A stretch of DNA of 6,155 bases. It comes from Ignavibacteriales bacterium UBA6490. Its GTDB lineage: Bacteria; Bacteroidota; Ignavibacteria; Ignavibacteriales; Ignavibacteriaceae. Numbering within the stretch: the first letter of the stretch is position 1; every line of letters starts with the position of its first letter. The translations under genes were made by a program, and so were the position numbers. Below the pieces are notes generated by a model. The model did not search any database. It had not been told where the DNA came from and saw only the letters and a list, made by a program, of their open reading frames with translations. Shown piece by piece: positions 1 through 6,102 of the stretch. The DNA is taken from the NCBI GenBank assembly GCA_002435365.1, contig DJMM01000088.1:8333-14487 (forward strand), written 5' to 3'.

Positions 1-2591
1 GCCGTATAATTTTTCTTTAGCATTAATATCCCGGTATTAAGCAAGGTATTTAAATTATAAAGCCGCAGGCTGTCCGGTCCGGATAACCGGGAGACCAGAT
101 CATTGATCTCGGCTGAATGTTTTTCATAAGCAGTACTTGAGTTGAATTTTAAATCATGCCAGCACTCAAAGATCAGGCGGTCTAGATTTATTTCATTGGA
201 CAGTTCGATGTTGATTTTTCTGCGGTATTCTATCCATTTATTGTTGTTGGCAAGCGCCGGGGCAGATCGTTCCAGCTCCAGGTCAAACCAGGACAGCACG
301 TAGTAAGTGCCGCCGATCAGCAATCTTGAGTTTGTTTCCCTGGCGAACTGTATTGCTTTATCGAAATGCTTGTATGCGCGTTCAAAATCAGAAAGGAGAA
401 AGCAGTAATATCCGGACCATAAATGGGCCACGCTTTTTGCTCCCGCAGAAGGCGCTGATAAAGCAAGTCTATCCGTCCACATTATTGCATCATTAAAGTT
501 TTGTTTAAGGGCATGAATATAGGCCAGTCTTGTTTGAGCACCGAGTTCTGATGAAAGCTCATAGGCTTTATAATAATATGAATAAGCTTTTTCAAGATCG
601 CCGCTTGTGAAATAAAGATCCCCCATTGAATCAAACGGGTTGGCCTTACCGGGCGATGCCTCAATCAGTCTGTTGAAATATTTTTCCGCATTATTGTAAT
701 CCCTCCTTTTCAGAAAAACATACCCCATCTGGTTAAGGGTGTTGGCATGCGTTGGATCCAGTTCCAGCAATTTATTCCACTGCTTAAGAGCATCATCAAG
801 CCGCCCGACTCTTTCGTAAATATAACCAAGAGCCATGTGAGGCCATATTTCCTCCGGGTATCTTTTTTCAAGCCTTTCGTTGATTTCAATATATTTTAAA
901 ATATTATTCTCAACAAGGATGGCATACACAGATTCAGTAATCAGCTTTTCCTTTTCAGTAGTACGGTAAGAAAGGTTTATGGCCTTCTCCATTGTCATCT
1001 TCATTGCGTGAAGATCATAAAGATAGCTATATGCCAGGCCAAGCGCTGTATATGCCATAGCAAACAGGGAATCTTTTTCGACCGCCTTAAGCAGCAGATT
1101 TTTAGCATTTTCCCAATTTAAATTATTTAACTCTTCATCTCCTCTTAAATAGTAATAATAAGCTTCAAGCGAGCTGGTAGTTACATCAGAAATCAGCTTA
1201 AGGTTTGAAATCTGTTCGGTTTTCGATTCATCAAAAGCCAGGGATATTTCGCGTGTAATCTCATCTACCTGCTGAAGCAGGATGCTTTCGGCGCCTGTTC
1301 CTTTTGCAGTATGGCTGGCGAGCAGTTTTCTGCTTCGGGAATCCATCACCTTAACATTTGTAATAAAAACATCACCGGCCTTCGAAAAGCTTCCCAGCAG
1401 AATATTGCTGATATTCTTTTCCCGGCAGATTTCAAATCCGTTGGTCTGATCAGCGAAGGCATCGGCGGAGTTTTTCATCTGCCGTGCAAGCTCGTTCATT
1501 CTTTCCAGTGTGGCAATATCATAGAAGTCGGTCTGCTCAAGGTTTGTAATAAGCAGATTGGGTATAACTTTTTTGAGATAGTTATAGGATGAGTCACCCG
1601 TTTCATTCTCAAACAGGATTACGGCAAGGGGAATCTTGCCGGAAAGCAATGAATCTTCACCGGTTAATTTCACTCCATACTGAAAATAAACGATGGTCGC
1701 CAATACAGGCACTAAAAATATAAGAGAATATTTTAACAGCTTATTGTTTCGGATGTTCAGCCGTTTCAGAATTCCAGGCTTCTCCTTCAATGCTGAATTC
1801 AGGTCGTTTATCAGGTCATCCAGAGCGTTATACCGCAGGTCTTTCTTCTTGTTTAACAGTTTATTAATAATATGCTGAAAAGATGCCGGCACGCTGCTGC
1901 GGTAATGATTTAATTCATAAGGCTCTTCATTCAGGATTGAATAAATCACGGCCTGTTCATAATCACCTTTAAATGGAGTCTCGCCGGTTATCAGCTCATA
2001 AAGTATCACACCGAAAGCCCAGTAATCAGTCCGGTAATCTACTTCTTCGCCTCTTGTTTGTTCGGGTGACATATATGCGGTGGTTCCCATTGTTGTCCCG
2101 ATTTTGGTTAACCGGTCTCCTCCTTTAATCTTGGCAAGACCGAAATCCATTATCTTGACCCGGTTGTCCGCAGTGATCATTATATTGGAAGACTTTATAT
2201 CACGGTGGATGATTCCTTTTGCATGTGCGGCTTTCAGACCTGCGGCAACCTGAAGTCCGATATTTACAACTTCATTTAACGGAAGAGGGCCTGATCTGAT
2301 TTTATCGGCCAGCGTTATCCCGTCAACATATTCCATAACGATGAAAAGCTCACCGTTAACCTCTTCGATTGAATAGATAGTAGTGATATTCGGATGGTTT
2401 AATGCTGCCGCCGCCTGTGCTTCCACCTCGAAGCGGCTCTTTTCTTCTTCGTTCAAGGTAATGTGAGGATGCAGAAACTTGATAGCTGCTTGGCGCTTTA
2501 ATTTAAGATCCTCGGCACGGTAAACCTCGCCCATGCCCCCGCTGCCGAGTTTTTCATGGATCTTAAAATGTGATATTACACCTTCCCTCAT
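1..2591 (-). CDS. Transmembrane Ser/Thr protein kinase with TolB-like and TPR domains (C-terminus cut by window edge)
   Basis: The frame is open for 863 codons from the ATG at 2591 to the left edge, with no stop in view. Residues about 7-265 are a Hanks-type (PknB-like) kinase domain. It has the glycine loop GSGGMGEVY (16-24), the ATP lysine K38 in AAIKF, a helix-C glutamate near E57, catalytic HRDIKSSN (129-136, D131), metal-binding DFG (D149) and SPEQ (E177). All catalytic residues are present, so it should be active. A hydrophobic segment at about 287-306 is a single membrane span. Residues about 318-455, beginning IPLAVILFENETG, resemble the TolB-like/FlgO-like domain that precedes TPRs in many bacterial signalling proteins. 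Several TPRs follow from about 470. By topology the kinase is cytoplasmic and the TolB/TPR part is periplasmic (inferred). It should phosphorylate Ser/Thr on unknown substrates. The start is supported by AAGGA (2596-2600) four bases upstream and by the glycine loop falling at the usual distance from the N-terminus. Confidence 0.95.
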   Translation of the reverse strand, partial: MREGVISHFKIHEKLGSGGMGEVYRAEDLKLKRQAAIKFLHPHITLNEEEKSRFEVEAQAAAALNHPNITTIYSIEEVNGELFIVMEYVDGITLADKIRSGPLPLNEVVNIGLQVAAGLKAAHAKGIIHRDIKSSNIMITADNRVKIMDFGLAKIKGGDRLTKIGTTMGTTAYMSPEQTRGEEVDYRTDYWAFGVILYELITGETPFKGDYEQAVIYSILNEEPYELNHYRSSVPASFQHIINKLLNKKKDLRYNALDDLINDLNSALKEKPGILKRLNIRNNKLLKYSLIFLVPVLATIVYFQYGVKLTGEDSLLSGKIPLAVILFENETGDSSYNYLKKVIPNLLITNLEQTDFYDIATLERMNELARQMKNSADAFADQTNGFEICREKNISNILLGSFSKAGDVFITNVKVMDSRSRKLLASHTAKGTGAESILLQQVDEITREISLAFDESKTEQISNLKLISDVTTSSLEAYYYYLRGDEELNNLNWENAKNLLLKAVEKDSLFAMAYTALGLAYSYLYDLHAMKMTMEKAINLSYRTTEKEKLITESVYAILVENNILKYIEINERLEKRYPEEIWPHMALGYIYERVGRLDDALKQWNKLLELDPTHANTLNQMGYVFLKRRDYNNAEKYFNRLIEASPGKANPFDSMGDLYFTSGDLEKAYSYYYKAYELSSELGAQTRLAYIHALKQNFNDAIMWTDRLALSAPSAGAKSVAHLWSGYYCFLLSDFERAYKHFDKAIQFARETNSRLLIGGTYYVLSWFDLELERSAPALANNNKWIEYRRKINIELSNEINLDRLIFECWHDLKFNSSTAYEKHSAEINDLVSRLSGPDSLRLYNLNTLLNTGILMLKKNYT

Positions 2592-2767
2592 GTTTTCCTT
2601 AACGGAATAAAGTTTGTAATATATATGAAGCCGGATTTGACAGTTCGCTCACCTGTAAATTCGGTGCACCAGCATAGACGATCAACAACAATAAGCCATG
2701 GTATCGATCTTATTTCTTCAGGCATAAGATGTAAATCTTATCTTTTATAGTCAAGAACAACTAAGGA
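2592..2767. other. Non-coding gap upstream of the kinase gene
   Basis: These 176 bases lie between the end of the minus-strand membrane gene and the kinase start, and should hold the kinase leader and promoter. I see a Shine-Dalgarno site at 2596-2600 and an AT-rich stretch at about 2607-2627 that could be a -10 region, but no convincing -35/-10 pair. A weak AT-rich hairpin (ATAAGAT, loop GTAA, ATCTTAT at 2724-2741) has no U-run behind it on the minus strand. It is therefore not a convincing terminator for the upstream gene, and read-through into the kinase gene is possible. Confidence 0.6.
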
Positions 2768-3142
2768 TTATAAAAACATTCCTATTAATATTAATATAGC
2801 TGATATGGTGAACAGAAAGGGACACAGCTTAAAGGGTAAAAAGTTAATCCTATACCCTGTAAACAGAGACACCATTGCAAGAACAATTAATGCTGCTGCG
2901 GAAGCCGTGAAAACAAAATCGGAAACAATATTATTCTTCTCTATATATGCTGCACCGGCGACTATAATGCCGATGAAGATAAGCGCAATCCCCTCGATGA
3001 TCCACTCCATTGTAATAATGTTTTTGTTATCCACAGATATGTCGCCAAATCCCTTAACTACTGAGGATGTGGGGAATAAGTGGGACACCCCCCACAGGAA
3101 TGTGATTGCTGCGCCGACATATAAAAAAACCTGGCCGGTCAT
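2768..3142 (-). CDS. Four-helix integral membrane protein, uncharacterised (124 aa)
   Basis: The protein is strongly hydrophobic, with four predicted membrane helices at about residues 4-23, 47-67, 72-94 and 104-123. The loop after helix 1 carries a distinctive polar stretch, FPTSSVVKGFGDIS (23-36) followed by DNKNIITMEWIIEG (38-51). It looks like a conserved family signature, but I cannot give it a function. There is no signal peptide and no catalytic motif. The start at 3142 is supported by an ideal AAGGAG (3150-3155) seven bases upstream; a nearby ATG at 3147 is in another frame. The gene is divergent from the plus-strand gene at 3422 and lies 176 bases upstream of the kinase gene on the same strand, so it might be its co-transcribed partner. 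An antisense frame over most of the same bases is a shadow. It is a real gene with unknown function. Confidence 0.85.
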   Translation of the reverse strand: MTGQVFLYVGAAITFLWGVSHLFPTSSVVKGFGDISVDNKNIITMEWIIEGIALIFIGIIVAGAAYIEKNNIVSDFVFTASAAALIVLAMVSLFTGYRINFLPFKLCPFLFTISAILILIGMFL

Positions 3143-3176
3143 ATCATATCTCCTTCATGCAGTAAGACATAAATCT

Positions 3177-3205
3177 AAACTATAAATATAATTGCTGCAT
3201 TGCAA
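3177..3205 (-). promoter_or_regulatory. Candidate promoter for the minus-strand membrane-protein gene
   Basis: On the minus strand TTGCAA (3200-3205) is followed after 17 bases by TAGTTT (3177-3182). An overlapping TATAGT (3179-3184) could serve as the -10 box with 15-base spacing. Transcription would start near 3170, giving a leader of about 28 bases that contains the Shine-Dalgarno site. The match is only moderate, and in Bacteroidota-type bacteria the promoter consensus differs from sigma-70, so this is a position estimate only. Confidence 0.3.
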
Positions 3206-3206
3206 T
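3191..3206. repeat. Small palindrome ATTGC-N6-GCAAT, possible operator
   Basis: ATTGC at 3191-3195 and GCAAT at 3202-3206 are exact inverted copies with six bases between them. The element overlaps the -35 half of the candidate minus-strand promoter, where a repressor or activator site would be expected. Five-base arms are short and could arise by chance. Confidence 0.25.
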
Positions 3207-3301
3207 CAGATTATTTAAATTTGGAATTATTCACGTCAGTGCTTCGCTAAATTTTTCTTGACTTTTAGCCGTTTATGTAACAACTTAACAACAAATCGTA
3301 T

Positions 3302-3328
3302 TTCTACTTCCCGAAGGAACCTGTAGAA
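3302..3328. repeat. Bulged inverted repeat upstream of the plus-strand membrane gene
   Basis: TTCTACTTCC (3302-3311), a CGAA loop (3312-3315), GGAA (3316-3319), a CCT bulge and GTAGAA (3323-3328) can form a ten-pair stem. It ends 93 bases before the ATG at 3422. It could be a leader hairpin if transcription starts upstream, or a DNA-binding site. Nothing else in the sequence decides between these. Confidence 0.3.
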
Positions 3329-3421
3329 CATACTTTTACGCTTATCAGAACCTGTCCTGCAGTTTTCTTCCCGTTGTAGTAAATCATTATTCCTACATTA
3401 TCAGCAGAGAGGAGAGGTCCT

Positions 3422-3796
3422 ATGAAACTCAAAACTTTGTTCGTCATTACAACCATCATCGCGTTTCTGTTTGGTCTTGCGTTTGTATTTATACCGGCAG
3501 AAGCATATTCCTGGTATGGTGTTGAATCAAATGCGATATTAAATTATATGGGGCAGCTGTTTGGAGCTTCGCTTCTGGGAATAGCATTTATTTCCTGGCG
3601 AGCCAGGAACGCAGCTGATTCCGATGCCCGGCAGGCAATAATTTTTGGTTTTTTTGCTGCCGACGGCATTGGTTTTATTGTTGCTCTGATAGGGCAGCTG
3701 AACAATGTGATAAATACTGTGGGGTGGACAACCGTGGTTATTTACTTTCTGCTTTCATTGGGATTTTTAATCTTTCTGTTCAAGAAGACGGATTAA
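3422..3796 (+). CDS. Four-helix integral membrane protein, conserved uncharacterised family (124 aa)
   Basis: This is a small hydrophobic protein with four predicted helices at about residues 5-24, 41-59, 71-92 and 99-120. Conserved-looking marks include FGLAFVFIPAEAYSWYGV (17-34), the GQLFGASLLGIAFISW run in helix 2 (44-59), the charged turn ARNAADSDAR (61-70), and DGIGFIVALIGQLN in helix 3 (81-94). This pattern resembles widespread bacterial four-helix proteins that are annotated only as hypothetical or DUF4345-like; I have no firm family assignment. The start is backed by overlapping AGGAG/AGAGG sites (3410-3417) four to seven bases upstream. The gene is convergent with the PD40 gene on its right, with hairpins between them. 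It is the only plus-strand gene in the window, so it is probably transcribed alone. Confidence 0.9.
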   Translation: MKLKTLFVITTIIAFLFGLAFVFIPAEAYSWYGVESNAILNYMGQLFGASLLGIAFISWRARNAADSDARQAIIFGFFAADGIGFIVALIGQLNNVINTVGWTTVVIYFLLSLGFLIFLFKKTD

Positions 3797-3834
3797 TCTG
3801 AACAGAGAAAGATAAAATCCGACCGGAAATAAAA

Positions 3835-3870
3835 TTCCCGGAAGTCCTGTTTCAAAAGGACTCCCGGGAA
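3835..3870. terminator. Strong hairpin between convergent genes, likely bidirectional terminator
   Basis: TTCCCGGAAGTCCT (3835-3848) pairs with AGGACTCCCGGGAA (3857-3870), giving a 14-pair stem with one A/C mismatch and an eight-base loop. On the minus strand the stem is followed by AATTTTATTT, a usable U-rich tail, so it should end the PD40 transcript. On the plus strand it lies 38 bases after the stop codon of the membrane gene, but the following bases are AAAATTT, a weaker tail. It sits between converging genes, where a shared terminator is expected. Confidence 0.75.
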
Positions 3871-3893
3871 AAATTTCCAGCTGCTGATTAAAC

Positions 3894-3927
3894 ATTCCGG
3901 TTCGTAAAATTATTTATGAACCGGGAT
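3894..3927. terminator. Second hairpin spanning the stop codon of the PD40 gene
   Basis: CCGGTTCGTAAA (3897-3908) pairs with TTTATGAACCGG (3913-3924) through 12 positions, one of them a G/U-type pair. The loop is ATTA, and three further pairs lie outside (one of them wobble). The minus-strand stop codon (3910-3912) falls inside the loop. It lacks its own U-run, so it may help the neighbouring hairpin at 3835-3870 to terminate, or protect the mRNA 3' end. Confidence 0.55.
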
Positions 3928-5994
3928 TATATTTTGAAACATCAGAACTTCGCTTATATTGGACATTAGGACAAAAACAATCTTTTTGCCGTCGGGGGAC
4001 CAGTCCGGAACACGTATCACGCTTTTTTCCGGGAGGTACCCGCTCATATCGATTCTCTGGATAGCCCCCCCTTCGACCGGAAAAACAAACAATGATTGTC
4101 CTGATCCTTCAGGCTCGTTGGCACCATCTGTTAGAATTTTGTGTCCGTCCGGCGACCAGGTTGGGTACCCAGTCCCATTAGCCGCGACATTAATTTTTCC
4201 TGTTTCTAAATTAATGACAACCACATCACCGTTACTCTTTAACATGGCCACGTGTTTATTGTCTCTTGAGCGCCGGACATGTCTGAATAAAAAAGCAGAG
4301 TCGGTTTCCTGGGAGGAATATATATATTTTTCCTCACCGGTATTAAGATTCAGTGAATATACCCCGGCACCATCTTTATGAAAACCAGCCCTGGAGAGCA
4401 AAATAGAATTGTTATTTGTGCCCCACTCGAAATATGTCCAGTTCTGATCATATTTGATGGGTAAAGTATTCCACACCCCGGAAACCGCATTCAGAGAGTG
4501 CAAATACCACTCGGCACTGTCTCCCGTGGCAATAACACCAATTTCTTTTCCATCGGGGCTCCACTGCATGTTGCCGATCATACGAAAATGAGGCACCGGG
4601 TATTTTTTAAAATCATTTTCCTTCACAATTACAACCGACACTTCATTGCTGCTGTTTGCACTTACAAAAGCAAACGATTTTCCATCCGGCGACCACTGGG
4701 GTGCTCCATTATTACCCGTTGGAGAGTACTCAAGCTGCACCGGCTTGCCGATCGGCTTATTTTCTGCCGGGTCGAAGTCCATTAAATAAATATCCTTGAC
4801 CCTGACCCAATCCCATGAACCAAGCCCGTAATCGCTCCAGTTTAACAGGTAGGAAGACTTCATACCATCCCTTATTAAATAGGGTTCGCCTGTTGTATTC
4901 CCATCTTTAAAATTTACACCCCACAAAGCCCAGCCTCCATGTCTCATGCTTAAAAACACAACATTTTTTCCATCCGGTGACCACCGCGGATATTTTTCAG
5001 CCGCAGGATTACTGGCGAATGGTCTTGGATTGCTGCCATCAATTCCAACAATATAAATATCATCGTTATCCCCCGGACCGGTATCTGTGTACAGAATATA
5101 TTTTCCATCAGGAGAAACGCCTGCTGTGCCGTAGGTCCTTCCTACATACTGATTTTTTCTTTTCAAGGAAACCAGTGGTTTAAAATCCCCTCCGTTTTTA
5201 GGATAAAAACCAAGCTGCGAGCCGTCTGTCTCGTTTCCCCTGATAGTTAGAATTGCACTACCGTCGGGAAGCCAGGCATTGGGGATAAACCAGTCTGTTG
5301 TATCTGATGCAATAACACGGGAGTTTCCGTTCAAATCTGCAACACTAATGCTATTGCCTGCAGCGCCCTCTCTGTCAAGACAGGATGTAAAATATGCAAT
5401 TTCTTTACCGTCGGGTGACAGCACCGGGTGGTAAGTATAGCAGTACCCGTTTTCAATATCCCAGGTATAATTTGTAATGTAGTTTACCTCTTTGTTGTCC
5501 ATTTTATAGGTAATTACGTTCTGACCCTTCATAAACTCCATCCCCACGCCAAGCTTGCCATCCGCTGAAATTTCAATAGGTTGAAACGCCATGCCGGGTT
5601 TCTCCCAGCCCCCCAGATTAATAACTGACAATCCCTTCGGGGATTCTTTTCTCAGTTCATCCAGACGGGCCCGGGCTGCCGCTACCTGCTCTTTCTGACC
5701 GGTGTATTTCTCAACCACCAGCTCATATGCCTTAATTGCTTCGGTCTTTCCAAGTTTTTCATAACAGAAACCGATATGAAGCTGAGCCTTTGCAGCAATA
5801 ACCGCTTCACTGCTGTAATCTTTTATGATCTTCTCATATAAGGAAATGGCTTTCTGCAGGTCACCTTCGGACTCTTCATAAAACAAAGCTTTTTCAAAAA
5901 GGCTCCCCGGGTCCTTTTGGGGAAAAGTTGTGCCGGTTAAGAACAAAAAAATAAAAAATACCGGCAGCAGCAATGTTGATATTCTTGTTTTCAT
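3910..5994 (-). CDS. Exported TPR and PD40 (TolB-like) beta-propeller protein (694 aa)
   Basis: The protein begins with a signal peptide (MKTR, then a hydrophobic core at about residues 5-19; cleavage probably near 21-26; no lipobox cysteine). Two TPRs follow at about 30-63 and 67-101. The rest is beta-propeller marked by PD40 motifs of the WSPDGK type, the repeat also found in the C-terminal domain of TolB. I count nine clear or near-clear motifs and three degenerate ones, about 48 residues apart. Such proteins bind partners or ligands and are not known enzymes; no catalytic motif is seen. The probable location is the periplasm or cell surface. The frame can be extended to an ATG at 6060, but the 5994 start is preferred because AGAGG (6000-6004) lies five bases upstream and a normal signal peptide then starts at residue 1. 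It lies 108 bases after a response-regulator gene on the same strand, so co-transcription is possible. It ends in a pair of hairpins. The biological role is unknown. Confidence 0.92.
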   Translation of the reverse strand: MKTRISTLLLPVFFIFLFLTGTTFPQKDPGSLFEKALFYEESEGDLQKAISLYEKIIKDYSSEAVIAAKAQLHIGFCYEKLGKTEAIKAYELVVEKYTGQKEQVAAARARLDELRKESPKGLSVINLGGWEKPGMAFQPIEISADGKLGVGMEFMKGQNVITYKMDNKEVNYITNYTWDIENGYCYTYHPVLSPDGKEIAYFTSCLDREGAAGNSISVADLNGNSRVIASDTTDWFIPNAWLPDGSAILTIRGNETDGSQLGFYPKNGGDFKPLVSLKRKNQYVGRTYGTAGVSPDGKYILYTDTGPGDNDDIYIVGIDGSNPRPFASNPAAEKYPRWSPDGKNVVFLSMRHGGWALWGVNFKDGNTTGEPYLIRDGMKSSYLLNWSDYGLGSWDWVRVKDIYLMDFDPAENKPIGKPVQLEYSPTGNNGAPQWSPDGKSFAFVSANSSNEVSVVIVKENDFKKYPVPHFRMIGNMQWSPDGKEIGVIATGDSAEWYLHSLNAVSGVWNTLPIKYDQNWTYFEWGTNNNSILLSRAGFHKDGAGVYSLNLNTGEEKYIYSSQETDSAFLFRHVRRSRDNKHVAMLKSNGDVVVINLETGKINVAANGTGYPTWSPDGHKILTDGANEPEGSGQSLFVFPVEGGAIQRIDMSGYLPEKSVIRVPDWSPDGKKIVFVLMSNISEVLMFQNIIPVHK
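3988..5568 (-). repeat. Series of about twelve PD40 propeller motifs within the exported protein
   Basis: Counting from the start at 5994, the S of the SPDG-type motif (or its equivalent) falls near residues 143 (SADG), 193, 242 (LPDG), 294, 339, 387 (SDYG, degenerate), 435, 479, 525 (degenerate), 576 (SRDN, degenerate), 614 and 666. Mean spacing is about 48 residues, the size of one propeller blade. A count of twelve fits two six-bladed propellers in a row. The DNA copies are diverged, as expected for an old protein repeat and not a recent duplication. Confidence 0.7.
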
Positions 5995-6102
5995 AAAAAC
6001 CTCTGTCTGATTATATCTGTCGCCAATATACTTTTCCTGAGAGTTGAATATGTTCGGCAATTGTGAAGAGTTCTCATAAAAAGTGAACAGACAAACATCT
6101 TT
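5995..6102. other. Short gap between response regulator and PD40 gene
   Basis: These 108 bases hold the Shine-Dalgarno site of the PD40 gene (6000-6004). An AT-rich imperfect stem (CATAAAAAG at 6075-6083 with CTTTTTACG at 6099-6107, 15-base loop) overlaps the response-regulator stop codon. The stem is weak and may or may not stop transcription. A TATAAT at 6010-6015 on the minus strand is too close to the start codon and has no -35 partner. I see no convincing separate promoter. Confidence 0.45.

Larger units (their letters stand above)
3143..3421. other. Divergent intergenic region between two membrane-protein genes
   Basis: These 279 bases separate two genes reading outward, so both promoters should be here. 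Visible items are Shine-Dalgarno sites at both ends, a candidate minus-strand promoter (3177-3205), a palindrome at 3191-3206 and a bulged inverted repeat at 3302-3328. An 8-base direct repeat GAACCTGT occurs at 3317-3324 and 3348-3355. For the plus gene there is a TTGACT at 3258-3263, but no good -10 box at the right distance. I see no credible small ORF. Confidence 0.6.

Noticed and set aside
482..664. A 60-codon minus-strand frame inside the kinase gene
   Set aside because: It is out of phase with the TPR-coding frame, which stays open through the region and reads as good TPR sequence.
1311..1878. Plus-strand frames inside the kinase gene (1311-1592 and 1693-1878)
   Set aside because: They are antisense to a well-supported domain-rich protein and show no family features.
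2724..2741. ATAAGAT/ATCTTAT hairpin as a terminator after the minus-strand membrane gene
   Set aside because: The stem is seven AT-rich pairs without a U-run on that strand, too weak to call.
2625..2750. A 41-codon plus-strand frame in the gap before the kinase gene
   Set aside because: It has no Shine-Dalgarno site and no recognisable sequence, and lies where the kinase leader should be.
2805..3185. A 126-codon plus-strand frame opposite the minus-strand membrane gene
   Set aside because: The minus-strand frame has an ideal ribosome binding site and clean four-helix pattern; the plus frame has neither and is best read as its shadow.
3959..5183. Plus-strand frames opposite the PD40 gene (3959-4381, 4498-4785, 4977-5183)
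   Set aside because: They arise from the complement of repeated PD40 codons and have no independent support.
3988..5568. Recurring CCATCCGG(C/T)GACCA-like DNA as possible mobile or CRISPR-type repeats
   Set aside because: The copies are in frame and simply encode the WSPDGK protein motif; spacing follows propeller blades.
6010..6015. TATAAT on the minus strand as a promoter for the PD40 gene
   Set aside because: It lies only 15 bases before the start codon, leaving no room for the ribosome site in a transcript, and has no -35 partner.
5995..6060. A 22-residue N-terminal extension of the PD40 protein from the ATG at 6060
   Set aside because: It would bury the signal peptide behind a polar stretch. 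The internal ATG at 5994 has a good Shine-Dalgarno site and starts a normal signal peptide.
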